Assembly: GCA_964537875.1 (NCBI GenBank)
Contig: CAZIDN010000001.1
Location: 124,001 to 188,000, forward strand
DNA: 64,000 nt
Direction: 5' to 3'
From: JAPKZH01 sp964537875
GTDB taxonomy: Bacteria > Acidobacteriota > Aminicenantia > Aminicenantales > UBA4085
Positions 51,321-61,000 of the stretch are shown in pieces; position 1 is the stretch's first letter; every line of letters begins with the position of its first letter. Both the position numbers and the translations under genes were made by a program. The notes under the pieces were generated by a model that was not told the origin of the DNA, made no database searches, and saw only the letters and a list, made by a program, of their open reading frames with translations.

Positions 51321-54300
51321 ATGAAAAAACCCGGGCGAATTCCTTATATTGTTTTAACGGTCTTATCGGTTTTATTATCCTTCTCCTGCCGGAGCGCGTC
51401 CTCGTCGGGCGCGGCCCATATCGAGGAAAAACAGGAAATCATCAAAACCTATCCCTTCTCCGATCCCGATCCGGTGCCCATCTTTGCTCGCTCCAGCCAA
51501 TGGGGACGCGGGGCCAGGCTCTATCCGTATTTTTTCTTCGACACGTTCAGCGCCTCGGGCGTCGACAAGCCGTGGACCGTCGTCCGCTTGGAAAATCCCT
51601 ATCTCTCCGTCGCCGTCCTTCCCCAGGTCGGAGGGAAAGTTTGGGGCGCCACGGAGAAATCCACGAACCGAGAGTTTCTTTACACCAATCATGTCATGAA
51701 GTTCCGGCAGATTGCCCTGCGCGGTCCCTGGACGTCGGGCGGCATCGAGTTCAATTTCGGCATCGTCGGCCACGCCCCCTCCACGGCCACGCCGGTTGAT
51801 TATTTCCTCCGGAGGAATCCCGACGGCAGCGTCAGCTGCATCGTCGGCGGCATGGACCTGCCTTCGCGGACGCGCTGGAGCGTGACGATCCGTCTCTTGA
51901 AAGACAAGGCCTACTTCGAGACCAACGGCGCCTGGTACAATCCGACACCGTTCAGCCAATCCTATTATTACTGGTCGTGCGCCGCCATCAAAACGGCCGA
52001 CGATCTCAAGTACATCTTCCCCGGTCGCTTCCAGATCGGGCATGACTATTCCGTCCCGCTCAGGCCCTGGCCGGTCGATGAGCAGGGCCGCGACCTCTCC
52101 TGGTACAGGAACAACAATTTCGGCGGCTCCAAGAGCTATTTCACGGTCGGCGAATACAACGACTTTTACGGCGCCTGGTACCAGAACTCCGATGCCGGGT
52201 TCGGCCACTGGGCCCTTTACGACGATATGCCCGGCCACAAGGTCTGGATCTGGGACGAGTCACGGGCGGGCGAGATCTGGGTCGACCTCCTGACCGACAA
52301 GGACGGCCAGTACACCGAGCCGCAGGCCGGACGCCTCCTCAACCAGTCGGACCACGAATTTTTCAAGCCGCACGCGGCCGACCGGTGGCAGGAAATCTGG
52401 TTCCCGTACAAGGACATCGGTCCGATGGTGAAGTCTTCCCCCTACGGCGTTTTGAGCGTCGATGCCTCGGGCAATTCCTTCAGGATCGGCGTCTTCGCCC
52501 TCCAGGCCTTGGATGAGGACCTCGTGGTCAGCACGCCTAAGAAAGAGCTTTATAGAGAGCGCCTCAAGCTGAAGCCTGCTGAATCCGTAAAAAAAGACCT
52601 GTTCATCGATCCGTCCGGCGAAAAATTCGCGGTGGCTATCGGCAACAAGCTCGTTTATCAGAGTGACCCGGCGACGAGCGATCTCTCCCGGCCGCTCCGC
52701 TTCAAGGCCGTCGACGAAACAACCGCTGAGGGCCTCTATCTCAGCGGGGCGCGTCTGGAGAAAGAGAGGATGTATCCGGAAGCGCTCCAGAAATATCTGG
52801 GCTGCCTGGTCAAGGAGCCGCATCATCTCCGGGCTCTTGCCCGGACCGCCGAGCTTTACACGCGCCGCGGCGAATACCAGAAAGCCCTGACGTTCGCCCA
52901 AAAAGCCCTGGAAAACAGCATGTATGATCCCGAAGCCAACTACGTCTTCGGGATCGTCAGCCGCCGCTTGGGCAATCTGGTGGATGCCAAAGAGACTCTG
53001 GGTTGGGCGGCTCGCTCCATGGAATTCAGGTCATCGGCCTATACCCAGCTGGCCGAGATTTGCCTCTTCGAAAAGAACATCGGCCAAGCCGCGGAGTACA
53101 GCCGGCGGGCCGTGGATTTCAATAAATTCAATATCGGCGCCTACGATGTGATGGCCACAGCCTTCCGGAAGATGAACAAGCCCGAGGAAGCCCGGAAAAT
53201 TGTCGGCCAGGTTCTGGATATCGATCCCCTCGACCATCTGGCCCGGTTCGAAGCCTATCTCCTCGGGCCGAGCCAAAAAAATCTGGAGACGTTCAAGTCC
53301 TTGGTGCGCAACGAGCTTCCGCATGAGAATTATCTGGAAATGGCGCTCTACTATATCAGAACCGGATGTGACGATGATGCCATAGTGCTCCTCGAAAACG
53401 CCCCCGGGTACGCCACGGTCTATTACTGGCTGGCGTTGCTGCTTCTGGAAAAATCTCCCGATGAGAGCAAAGCCTATCTTGATAAAGCGTCCGGACTATC
53501 CCCTGTGCTTGTCTATCCCTTTCGGGAGGAGGAAATCCCCTTGTTCAAGTGGGCTATATCCGAGCGGCCGCAGGACTGGAAGCCCAAATATTATCTCGGG
53601 CTCATCTACTCGGCAAAGGGCAGGCTAGAGGAAACCCAGAAACTCTTCGAGCAGTGCGACAGCGCAGATTTCGCTCCGTTCTTCTTGGCCCGCGGATCTC
53701 TCTACCGCGAGCTGAATCCGCAAAAGGCCTTGGCTGATTTTGAAAAGGCCGTCCAGATGGATGAAAAGAACTGGCGGAGCTGGCACACGCTTATCGATTT
53801 CCATCTCAGGCAGGCCAAGCGGGAGAAGGCCCTGGAGGTCGCCCGGAAGGCCGCCGAGCTTTTCCCCGAAGAGGTGCCCCTCCGGATCGACCTGGTCAAA
53901 GCGCTGATGGCCACAGGGGGATTCGAAGAGGCCGCGGCCATTCTAGATAAGGTCGAAGCCCTCCCTTATGAAGGGGCGAGCGAGATCCACGGTCTCTATG
54001 CGGAGATGCATGTCCAGCTCGGCCTGCAGAGCATGAAAAAAGGGAACTGGGCCCAGGCCGTCGAACGGCTTGAAAAATCCAAGGGGTATCCGGAACGGCT
54101 GGGAACGGGAAAGCCGTTCGACCCCGACTTCAGGAAGCAGGACTATCTCGAGATGGTGTGTTATGAGAAATTAGGGCAGAAAGACAAGGCCCAAGAAGCG
54201 CTGAAGGCCGTCTCCGATTACACGCTCAAGAACTTGGATAGGCTGGGCTCGAATTCTTATTACGGAGGGCTCGCCCTCCAACGGATAGGCGAACGGGAAA

Positions 54301-54368
54301 AGGCCCGGAAGATCTTGGATAAGGCGGCTCTGCCTCCCAGGGGTATCCTCGATTTAATCGGTAGATAA
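51321..54368 (+). CDS. DUF5107 / TPR lipoprotein
   Basis: The protein has 1015 aa from the ATG at 51321 (GAGAGGAAGG upstream). A signal peptide with lipobox (VLTVLSVLLSFSC) suggests a surface lipoprotein. Residues ~60-440 are a DUF5107-type beta-rich domain: LENPYLSVAVLPQVGGKVWG resembles galactose-mutarotase-like folds, and WYQNSDAGFGHWALYDDMPG is typical of the family. The rest is a chain of TPR units (YPEALQKYLGCLVKEPHHL, YQKALTFAQKALENSMYDPE and so on). The family is associated with carbohydrate use, with an unknown reaction. It lies 96 bases after the prolyl oligopeptidase and ends at a strong palindrome. Confidence 0.88.
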   Translation: MKKPGRIPYIVLTVLSVLLSFSCRSASSSGAAHIEEKQEIIKTYPFSDPDPVPIFARSSQWGRGARLYPYFFFDTFSASGVDKPWTVVRLENPYLSVAVLPQVGGKVWGATEKSTNREFLYTNHVMKFRQIALRGPWTSGGIEFNFGIVGHAPSTATPVDYFLRRNPDGSVSCIVGGMDLPSRTRWSVTIRLLKDKAYFETNGAWYNPTPFSQSYYYWSCAAIKTADDLKYIFPGRFQIGHDYSVPLRPWPVDEQGRDLSWYRNNNFGGSKSYFTVGEYNDFYGAWYQNSDAGFGHWALYDDMPGHKVWIWDESRAGEIWVDLLTDKDGQYTEPQAGRLLNQSDHEFFKPHAADRWQEIWFPYKDIGPMVKSSPYGVLSVDASGNSFRIGVFALQALDEDLVVSTPKKELYRERLKLKPAESVKKDLFIDPSGEKFAVAIGNKLVYQSDPATSDLSRPLRFKAVDETTAEGLYLSGARLEKERMYPEALQKYLGCLVKEPHHLRALARTAELYTRRGEYQKALTFAQKALENSMYDPEANYVFGIVSRRLGNLVDAKETLGWAARSMEFRSSAYTQLAEICLFEKNIGQAAEYSRRAVDFNKFNIGAYDVMATAFRKMNKPEEARKIVGQVLDIDPLDHLARFEAYLLGPSQKNLETFKSLVRNELPHENYLEMALYYIRTGCDDDAIVLLENAPGYATVYYWLALLLLEKSPDESKAYLDKASGLSPVLVYPFREEEIPLFKWAISERPQDWKPKYYLGLIYSAKGRLEETQKLFEQCDSADFAPFFLARGSLYRELNPQKALADFEKAVQMDEKNWRSWHTLIDFHLRQAKREKALEVARKAAELFPEEVPLRIDLVKALMATGGFEEAAAILDKVEALPYEGASEIHGLYAEMHVQLGLQSMKKGNWAQAVERLEKSKGYPERLGTGKPFDPDFRKQDYLEMVCYEKLGQKDKAQEALKAVSDYTLKNLDRLGSNSYYGGLALQRIGEREKARKILDKAALPPRGILDLIGR

Positions 54369-54373
54369 AAGAT

Positions 54374-54417
54374 GGGGGACGGTTCTATTTTTTGAAAAAT
54401 AGAACCGTCCCCCTTTT
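54374..54417. terminator. Strong bidirectional hairpin between convergent genes
   Basis: Two 19-base arms, 54374-54392 and 54395-54413, are perfectly complementary around a 2-base loop, and TTTT follows. The arms begin GGGGGACGGTTCT. It lies between the convergent DUF5107 and pilY1 genes and could stop transcription from both. Palindromes with this GGGACGGTTCT core recur in many bacteria as REP units, so it may also be a mobile repeat. Confidence 0.75.
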
Positions 54418-54429
54418 AAATTCTTACTA

Positions 54430-57400
54430 TTACCGGATGATCTTGTAGACTTCTCTCCAGGATTTGATTGACAGCCTCGAATAGATCGGCACCGGCTGGG
54501 CCAGGACTTCGCTGGGCGGCTCGGGCCGCGCCCCTCCGGGCTGGGTGTAGCTCTGGATGAAGACAAGCCGCTTGTTGATAGTCGGGCTCCCTTCCTGGGT
54601 CAGCTGCTCGAGCTTGCCCACGGTCACGGCCGACCGGACTTTTTGCGCGGTGACCATGGATTCGATGGCGGTTCCGGTGGCCCCGATCAGGGCTGAGCCT
54701 CCCATCTGGCCGCCCGAGATATACCGGGAATAAATTCGGCCGCTGCCCGACAGAGTCATGCAGGGATTGAGGCTTTCGATGTTGCCCGTCAGGGTCGCGA
54801 TATAGACCAGGCGGTCGGCGATGACGTCGTCCGCCCAGATCTTTTCTCCCTGGGTGAAATCGCCTTTTTTAAGAGAGCTGTCAATGCCGAGCCGGACGGC
54901 CAGGTCTGCAGGTCCCAAATACCACTGAACGACGCCCGTCGCTCCGCCATCTTTCAGGGCAACGAAAGAATAGTATTCCGTGCCGGGGGCCTTTTCGTCT
55001 CCGCCCGTGCCGAAGTAAAGGGTGACAACCATGGTTGTCAAATCGACGTACACAGCCGGCTTGGTCACGATTGGATGATAATACGGGTCGCGATAGAGCA
55101 CTTCGGCCTTCCATTGATTGACGCCGGTCGTCAAGTCGATCTTCCAGAACCGTCCATGCAGGTCTCCAAAATAGACGTCCTCGGTGTTGCCGTCCCGGTC
55201 GTTGTCGGCGCCGTTGGGAGAGCCCGGCACTGTGTTGACGATGCCGAAGGGGCTGGCCGGCTCGCCGTTCTCCTTGACTTCAATGGATTTCAGGAGCTGG
55301 CCCGTGGCGATGTCAACGGCATAGAAGTAGTTGCCTGCCGGCTCGGTCGGATCCCATGTGTCGTATCCGGAGCCCATGAAAGCGATCCATGTCGGGGTTC
55401 CACTGATATCGACTTTCCCGACGAACGGCACCGACCATGTTTCTCCCATAGTCGGATCCGTAAGCTCCCAGAGAGGAATGGGCGCCATGGGGTCGGTCAC
55501 ATCGAGGGCAAAATAGTAGAAACCGTGGTCTCTTCCCCAGCCCATGCCTTGGCCGCAGACGAGGACCGTATGCCAGGCGGCGCCGTAATAGACATCGCGG
55601 ATGACCGGCGAACCGTCGATAAAGTAGTGATGGAAGAGAAAAACTCCGCATTCCGGGTCCGTGACTCTCATATTCTTCAATTTATAGAGGAGGTTGTTCG
55701 GGATGAACGCCCAGAGCTCGTTCAGATTCACCGCGTCGAAGCAATGGAGCATCCCGTCATTGGCGCCGACGATGATGACCCGCTCCCTGTTCTTGTTGGC
55801 TTCCTTGAATTCCGCGTAGCCGTCACCCATCTGAGAGGGAGTGCCGTAGGGCGGCTCCAGGACCTGGGGAGACGAGTGGTTGATGTCGCCGAGCTTCCAG
55901 GCCCGGCCGTCGCCCAGGACAAACCTGATCAGGGGCTCTGTTTCCGGGCTGCCGACGCCCAGCCCGAGATAGGATTCGAGCAGGGCTTTATTGGCGATGC
56001 TGAAATCCGTCCGGTCATTCATGATGTCATCGCCCTGCTGATCATAGGCTGTGTAGACGATCCGCGTGCTCCAGCTGCGCGTGCTCAAGGCTTCGCCGGC
56101 GTCCACGACGAACGTAGCGCCGACGTTCGCGATATTCCTCAGGTCGGAGCTCTTGGAATAGGGCAGAGTCAGGGACGTGACATCCCAGGAACGGAGGTGA
56201 CCCTTCCAATTCGGAAACTCGAAGGATGCCGAGTACAGGACATCTTCTTCGCCGGGACGCATGAGGTTGACGTTGGCCGTCGTCAAGGCGTGGGATGTAC
56301 GGGAATATTCTCTTTTGGTGATGTATTTATAGTTCAGGCTTAAGCTGTGGATTTTCGGGGTTGTGGTTTCATTCGTCGTTTCCAGGACGGCCTTCCAGCG
56401 GAGGAAGGAGCCGGGGCTTTCAAAGGTGAATTCCACCCCGGGTGTGACCGGTCCTTCCCATTTGGGATTTCCGGCTTGGTCGTCGGAGTTCGACAGATAA
56501 TAGGTAATGCTTGTCCCAACGGGCTTGGTTTCAATGACCGTGATCGTGGCCGAGACAACGGCATTGTCGGACGTGATGAATGAACACTCCAGGAGGTTTT
56601 TCGAAGAGGTCGTTCCCTGCGAAACATAGATGGGGAAAATATCGTTCATGAAGAAATAGCAGTTCCGCGAGTCGTTGCCGTCGGACACGAAAAAGTCGAG
56701 ATCTCCGTCGTTGTCGAAGTCACCGATGGCCCCCGAATCCAAATCGCTGGACGAAGAAACCTTGGCGCAGCTCGATGGAATGCAGTTGCTGGTAAACGTT
56801 GCGGTTCCGTCATTCTTCAGCCAATACACATAGCCGCCTGGCCAATTGACCCCTGCCGATCCGTCAGTGGAAAGGACAATGTCGGGAATGCCGTCTGTAT
56901 CCAAATCGCCCGCTGAAAGAAACGAGCAGGTGCCGTGGCTGGCCGGAATGGTGATCTTTTTGCTGTTGACATTCGTAAAAGTGGTGGAACCACTGTTGCG
57001 GTAATAATATAACGTCTGGCCACTTGCCGACCCGACGTAAAAATCGATATACCCATCCCCGTTAAAATCCCCTGCGGCAACGCCGCAGACGCCGTAGATA
57101 TACGTACTGTTGTTGGGGTAGGGATTGATCGTCCCGGCTAATCTGGAAAAAGTCCCTGATCCATTATTGATGAAAATGACGACTTCTCCGTAGCGGGTCG
57201 AGGCCCATCGGGAAGGGACGCCGACGATCAGGTCTAGGTCGCCGTCCTTGTCGATATCAACGGACACGATATTGCTTTCCCATCGCCAATTGGCGCTCCC
57301 TTGTCCCCATTCTCCGTATCCGTCATTGATCAAGTCGCCCAGCAGGGTGACGGTTGTGCTGAACACGGGAATACCCCCGACCGGAATGTTATTTTCCTTA

Positions 57401-57978
57401 AACAGGTTTTTAAAGATCCAGAGCTTGCCCGACCAGCTTAGGGCAGCGAAGTCCGCATCGCCGTCTCTGTCAAAATCTCCCGCTCCCAGGGCCATGATTT
57501 CATAGGTCCTGCTCAGGGCGCTGCCGTCATAGAGAATGTAATAGGGTCCGTCAAACTCGAATTTCGTCGGGGTGACGGGGTCGACTCCTTTGCAGAGAAA
57601 AATCGATAAATTGCTGTCATTGGGATTGAGATTCCCGAGGCTTCCGTTCGTGTTGTAATCTGTCCCCCGGCCGCCTTCGACCAGGTCTATGTAGCCGTCA
57701 TTGTTGAAGTCTGCGGAGGCCCCAGTCATGCGGTAGTTGGTCGTCACCGGGTAGTTGCTGGACGGCACGAAGTTGGCGCCTTTGGCCTTCAGCCGCAAAT
57801 GCTGGCCGCTGACGTCGTTACTCACGCCGTCCATCACGGCGATTGTCGAATCGTCGCCGCCGCGATAGCCGACGATGGAGCCGCTCTGCGTTTCGCACAT
57901 CTGGCCCGTCAGGCTGAGATAGAGCGCTCCCGAGACGATGATGACAAAAAGCAAAATGATGGGCTTATTTTTTTTCAT
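54430..57978 (-). CDS. pilY1: PilY1-like pilus-tip protein with VCBS/FG-GAP repeats
   Basis: The protein has 1182 aa from the ATG at 57978, chosen for AGGAAAAGG upstream and a clean signal peptide (ILLFVIIVSGALYLSL). Residues ~30-480 hold integrin-type FG-GAP repeats with calcium loops (DFDRDGDADF, DIDKDGDLDL, DFNGDGYIDF, DLDTDGIPDI, DFDNDGDLDF). The C-terminal half is a PilY1 propeller (ERVIIVGANDGMLHCFDA, FYYFALDVTDPMAP) with NGADNDRDGNTEDVYFGD as the calcium site. PilY1 usually carries a von Willebrand A domain at the N-terminus; here FG-GAP repeats replace it. It is the last gene of the minor-pilin operon. Confidence 0.9.
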   Translation of the reverse strand: MKKNKPIILLFVIIVSGALYLSLTGQMCETQSGSIVGYRGGDDSTIAVMDGVSNDVSGQHLRLKAKGANFVPSSNYPVTTNYRMTGASADFNNDGYIDLVEGGRGTDYNTNGSLGNLNPNDSNLSIFLCKGVDPVTPTKFEFDGPYYILYDGSALSRTYEIMALGAGDFDRDGDADFAALSWSGKLWIFKNLFKENNIPVGGIPVFSTTVTLLGDLINDGYGEWGQGSANWRWESNIVSVDIDKDGDLDLIVGVPSRWASTRYGEVVIFINNGSGTFSRLAGTINPYPNNSTYIYGVCGVAAGDFNGDGYIDFYVGSASGQTLYYYRNSGSTTFTNVNSKKITIPASHGTCSFLSAGDLDTDGIPDIVLSTDGSAGVNWPGGYVYWLKNDGTATFTSNCIPSSCAKVSSSSDLDSGAIGDFDNDGDLDFFVSDGNDSRNCYFFMNDIFPIYVSQGTTSSKNLLECSFITSDNAVVSATITVIETKPVGTSITYYLSNSDDQAGNPKWEGPVTPGVEFTFESPGSFLRWKAVLETTNETTTPKIHSLSLNYKYITKREYSRTSHALTTANVNLMRPGEEDVLYSASFEFPNWKGHLRSWDVTSLTLPYSKSSDLRNIANVGATFVVDAGEALSTRSWSTRIVYTAYDQQGDDIMNDRTDFSIANKALLESYLGLGVGSPETEPLIRFVLGDGRAWKLGDINHSSPQVLEPPYGTPSQMGDGYAEFKEANKNRERVIIVGANDGMLHCFDAVNLNELWAFIPNNLLYKLKNMRVTDPECGVFLFHHYFIDGSPVIRDVYYGAAWHTVLVCGQGMGWGRDHGFYYFALDVTDPMAPIPLWELTDPTMGETWSVPFVGKVDISGTPTWIAFMGSGYDTWDPTEPAGNYFYAVDIATGQLLKSIEVKENGEPASPFGIVNTVPGSPNGADNDRDGNTEDVYFGDLHGRFWKIDLTTGVNQWKAEVLYRDPYYHPIVTKPAVYVDLTTMVVTLYFGTGGDEKAPGTEYYSFVALKDGGATGVVQWYLGPADLAVRLGIDSSLKKGDFTQGEKIWADDVIADRLVYIATLTGNIESLNPCMTLSGSGRIYSRYISGGQMGGSALIGATGTAIESMVTAQKVRSAVTVGKLEQLTQEGSPTINKRLVFIQSYTQPGGARPEPPSEVLAQPVPIYSRLSIKSWREVYKIIR

Positions 57979-58015
57979 GGCCGTCACCTTTTCCTTTTCC
58001 TATCTGTGGCAAAAA

Positions 58016-58567
58016 TCATTGAAATGCGAGACTGAGTTCCAGCCGGACAAACGTGTTTTGCGGGCCGTGGCCGATACAGACAAGAATGGCATCCATGGTA
58101 TCCGGAGTCGGCCCTCCTCCGTCGTCATCAACGACGAAGGCCGTGTAAGTGAAATTGTTATCATCGGGCATGGCCACGTTCGAATAAATATAGTTATCGG
58201 GATTGGCCGCGATATCGGCCAAAATCTGCTCGTCGGTGAGCTTGCGGAAAAAAATGGGACTGGCAGGGTCATCCAGGCCCGGCGAGCCGCCATAGGTCGT
58301 CCGGTACTGGCCATAGAAATCCGCCATGTTCTCGTTGATGTACTTCAAGGCGGTATCGATTCCTGCTTCCGCGGCATTGAAGGCCATCTGGTGCCAGCGC
58401 ATGTTCCCCGCCACGTTAGGTCCGGAGCGGGTCACGCTGAGAAGGGCCAGCCCGACCGTGAACATAAAGGCCAGGACGATGATGACGATGATCAGGGCCA
58501 CGCCATTTTCCCGGCCGGCCTTGCGGCTGAGAATGCTTTTCGGCAGAGTGAATCTTGGATGTTTCAT
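58016..58567 (-). CDS. pilX: PilX-like minor pilin
   Basis: The 183-aa protein has a long basic leader ending RKAGRENG followed by VALIIVIIVLAFMFTVGLALL. The cleavable prepilin-type helix lacks the Phe that usually follows the Gly, as is common in PilX. MAFNAAEAGIDTAL (about 60-73) is the other conserved PilX segment. It helps prime the pilus and carries PilY1. It lies between pilW (10-base gap) and pilY1. Confidence 0.85.
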   Translation of the reverse strand: MKHPRFTLPKSILSRKAGRENGVALIIVIIVLAFMFTVGLALLSVTRSGPNVAGNMRWHQMAFNAAEAGIDTALKYINENMADFYGQYRTTYGGSPGLDDPASPIFFRKLTDEQILADIAANPDNYIYSNVAMPDDNNFTYTAFVVDDDGGGPTPDTMDAILVCIGHGPQNTFVRLELSLAFQ

Positions 58568-58577
58568 GGTTCCCTCA

Positions 58578-59690
58578 TCATCGCTGGCCCGTGTTATAGA
58601 TATTCAAAGTCGAATTCCTGATGTTGGCCGTCGAATCCAGCAGGAACCGCCGGCAGAGATCGTCCGCGTCGGCCGGGTCCGTATTGGCGACTCTGGGACG
58701 CCGATAGAGATGGACGTTGTCGGGCGGCGTCCCCGAAACGCTGACAAACTTGTTCCTTGTTTTTCCCAGGATCCAGACTCGCACCTGACGGATGCGGCCG
58801 ATTTGGTCAAGGGACCAATTTGCATTCCAATCCTGGAAACCGTCCAGGTTTCCGTCGTTATCAAGGTCGCCGTTGTACTGGAACTGAAGGTTTTCGACAT
58901 TCTGGGCGATGGGATATTGGATTCCGTTATCATTCAAATAGAGAATATTTCCGTTGCCGTTCCCGATATAGCCGTTTGTGCCCGCGGATAAGCCGGGATA
59001 GTAACCCGTCACATCGAGCCAGTATTCTTTGACATTGGCAAACGTCACCGTACCCCCGTCGTAGTCGTTGGAACTGCCACACGTGCCCGATAGGCCTCCC
59101 GGGGGATTGATTCCCGCCGCCAGTCCGGGAGAGAAATTCAGTTTTTCGGTGGTCACCCCCGTGCTATGCGTAACATGGGTGACCTCTCTGATTTCTGCGT
59201 TTCGACAGAGGGAGCTGGGATTGGGCATAATGAAGACGATCTTGAACGCATAAAAATCATCGGAATAGGGATTTTGTTCAAAGCTGTAGTCTTCCAGATC
59301 CAAGGTCACAGATGAACCCTGATAGTTTTGAATTTTCAGGTTGAGCGGCTCTTCCATGTTGCCGACCAAGCGCAGGCGGTCCGGCGTCACGCCCGCTGCC
59401 GTATCCGTGGCATCGTTGTCTGTGCCCTCGAGAAAATAGCCCATGAATTCCTGGGGCATGCCGATCCCCGCCATCCGGATGTCCCGCGTGACGAAATACA
59501 TCGAGGACCGAACATCATGCTGCATTTCGGCATATCCCAGCTGGTCGACCGAGACCTTATTGCTCTTGACGTAGATCGAGAGGGTGGCCAGAATAACGAT
59601 CAGCATGATGGAGCCGCCGATCATGAGCTCGACCAGGGTGAATCCGCTTCGTTTTCCCTTTTGGCTGTTTTTTTGTGGTTTTTTCGTCAT
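58578..59690 (-). CDS. pilW: PilW-like minor pilin
   Basis: The 370-aa protein begins with a prepilin signal KGKRSGFTLVELMIGGSIML, with Gly-Phe cleavage and Glu at +5. Further conserved features are GYAEMQHDVRSSMYFVTRDIRMAGIG (about 57-82) and the late segment RIRQVRVWILGKTR. It is the largest minor pilin in the cluster. It follows pilV with a 19-base gap. Confidence 0.88.
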   Translation of the reverse strand: MTKKPQKNSQKGKRSGFTLVELMIGGSIMLIVILATLSIYVKSNKVSVDQLGYAEMQHDVRSSMYFVTRDIRMAGIGMPQEFMGYFLEGTDNDATDTAAGVTPDRLRLVGNMEEPLNLKIQNYQGSSVTLDLEDYSFEQNPYSDDFYAFKIVFIMPNPSSLCRNAEIREVTHVTHSTGVTTEKLNFSPGLAAGINPPGGLSGTCGSSNDYDGGTVTFANVKEYWLDVTGYYPGLSAGTNGYIGNGNGNILYLNDNGIQYPIAQNVENLQFQYNGDLDNDGNLDGFQDWNANWSLDQIGRIRQVRVWILGKTRNKFVSVSGTPPDNVHLYRRPRVANTDPADADDLCRRFLLDSTANIRNSTLNIYNTGQR

Positions 59691-59709
59691 CGTCCTATCC
59701 GTCCTATCG

Positions 59710-60147
59710 TTACCTCTGGATAATCGTCCCCATTTGGGCTTTGACCTGATGCGTCCCGGGCTGCAAGATCAAGGTGTTGACGTCCGTGGCGAACTGGCTG
59801 GTGGGGAAGATGAAAACCTTGTAATAGTTGATGTTCCGTTGGATCGTGGTGATCCTCCGGTAATCCATGGTCGCGTCCCCGTTGATATCGAGCTGGACGT
59901 CCTGGATGACCGGCAGAGTATCAAGCTCGGTCGGGGTCAGGGTCCGAAGCTCGTCGATCTCCTGCTGGCAGAGGAAGGTGGCCGTGCCGAGCTGATTGGC
60001 CCGCAGGTTGTTCATCACGCTCATGGTGAAGAGCTCGGCCAGGCCGATCAGGGCGATGCCGATCAGGGTGATCCCGATCAGGACTTCGATCAGAGAGAAT
60101 CCCGTTTGTTTTTTTGTCCGATGGAGGATTCTTGATATTTTTCTCAT
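59710..60147 (-). CDS. pilV: PilV-like minor pilin
   Basis: This 145-aa protein has a classical type IV prepilin leader, KKQTGFSLIEVLIGITLIGI, then ELFTMSVMNNLRANQL, a PilV/GspI-type segment. The C-terminal part has DVQLDINGDATMDYRRIT, a strand pattern of PilV. It lies 12 bases after fimT. Confidence 0.86.
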   Translation of the reverse strand: MRKISRILHRTKKQTGFSLIEVLIGITLIGIALIGLAELFTMSVMNNLRANQLGTATFLCQQEIDELRTLTPTELDTLPVIQDVQLDINGDATMDYRRITTIQRNINYYKVFIFPTSQFATDVNTLILQPGTHQVKAQMGTIIQR

Positions 60148-60159
60148 GTTTTTCCCGGA

Positions 60160-60663
60160 TTATGTCGATTGAGATTTCGTGTATTGGATCGACCCCCCCG
60201 CATAGAAGGTCAGGATCCGCAGGTCCGGCTGGGTGTAGGTTTTCAGCTTGTCGCTCTGGATGGTGATCGTGCGATGGAGGCCGTCGTAGTTGGTGACCAG
60301 CCCGACCGAAGAATATTCCACGGTCTGACTCGCGGGCAGGTCGATAGTGGCCGTGAATTTCGAGGGGATTTCGTTGTAGGGGTATTTCGCCTGGCGGCTC
60401 CAGGCGCCCGGGCTGGTTTCTTCTTCGATCCAATAGGCCCAACTGGCCGTGGCGTTAGAGAAAATGACCCTGTGATTGAGCTTTGTATTTACGGCCAGGA
60501 ACTTGGCCTGCTGCATGGCGGTTTGGATATCCCGCGCACAATTCTCCAGGGACCGGGTTTCCAAACTGTTCAGGATGCTGGGGTAGGAGGACAACATCAT
60601 GATTCCCAGGATGGCCAGCACGATCAACATCTCGATAAGAGTAAACCCTTTTTTTTGAGTCAT
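60160..60663 (-). CDS. fimT: FimT/GspH-type pseudopilin
   Basis: The protein has 167 aa from the ATG at 60663 (AGAAGGA five bases upstream). An ATG ten codons upstream at 60693 also has a GAGG site, so either start is possible. The prepilin signal KKGFTLIEMLIVLAILGIMM is typical, followed by the FimT/GspH segment CARDIQTAMQQAKFLAVNTK. It is the first gene of fimT-pilV-pilW-pilX-pilY1. FimT proteins can bind DNA during natural transformation in some bacteria. Confidence 0.87.
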   Translation of the reverse strand: MTQKKGFTLIEMLIVLAILGIMMLSSYPSILNSLETRSLENCARDIQTAMQQAKFLAVNTKLNHRVIFSNATASWAYWIEEETSPGAWSRQAKYPYNEIPSKFTATIDLPASQTVEYSSVGLVTNYDGLHRTITIQSDKLKTYTQPDLRILTFYAGGSIQYTKSQST

Positions 60664-60693
60664 GTTCGTCCTTCTTCTCTGCCGGTTGGTCAT

Positions 60694-61000
60694 GTTATCC
60701 TCAATTTTATTCTTCGAAATAAAATTGCAGCCATCAAAACAAAAGCCTCCCTTCCCTTCCCTTGAGCGCAGAGGCTTTTCTGATAGCCCTATCTTCCTCC
60801 TTTTATGTTTCTCTGCTCAATAGCCTTTTGCGATGAATGTTCAGACTATTTTTATCACCCGGGGGCTCACCCTTCGAGGAGGCCGATTCACCTCAAACGG
60901 CTAGCCGCGATGGAAGGGTGGGAAAAGTTTAGGAGCGCCTTGCTTTTTCCTTCGGAAAAAGATGGTTCCAATGCCGGCCAAGTTATTGAAAATAAGTTTA
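60694..61000. promoter_or_regulatory. Structured leader region of the minor-pilin operon
   Basis: This 307-base gap contains several perfect hairpins: CAATTTTATT/AATAAAATTG (60702-60711/60718-60727), AAAAGCCTC/GAGGCTTTT (60741-60749/60771-60779, followed on the minus strand by GTTTTG), CACCCTTC/GAAGGGTG (60868-60875/60913-60920) enclosing GCCG/CGGC, and CTTTTTCC/GGAAAAAG (60943-60950/60954-60961). The last may end the symporter transcript. The AAAAGCCTC hairpin looks like an attenuator ahead of fimT. I found no gene and could not match a known riboswitch. Confidence 0.5.
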
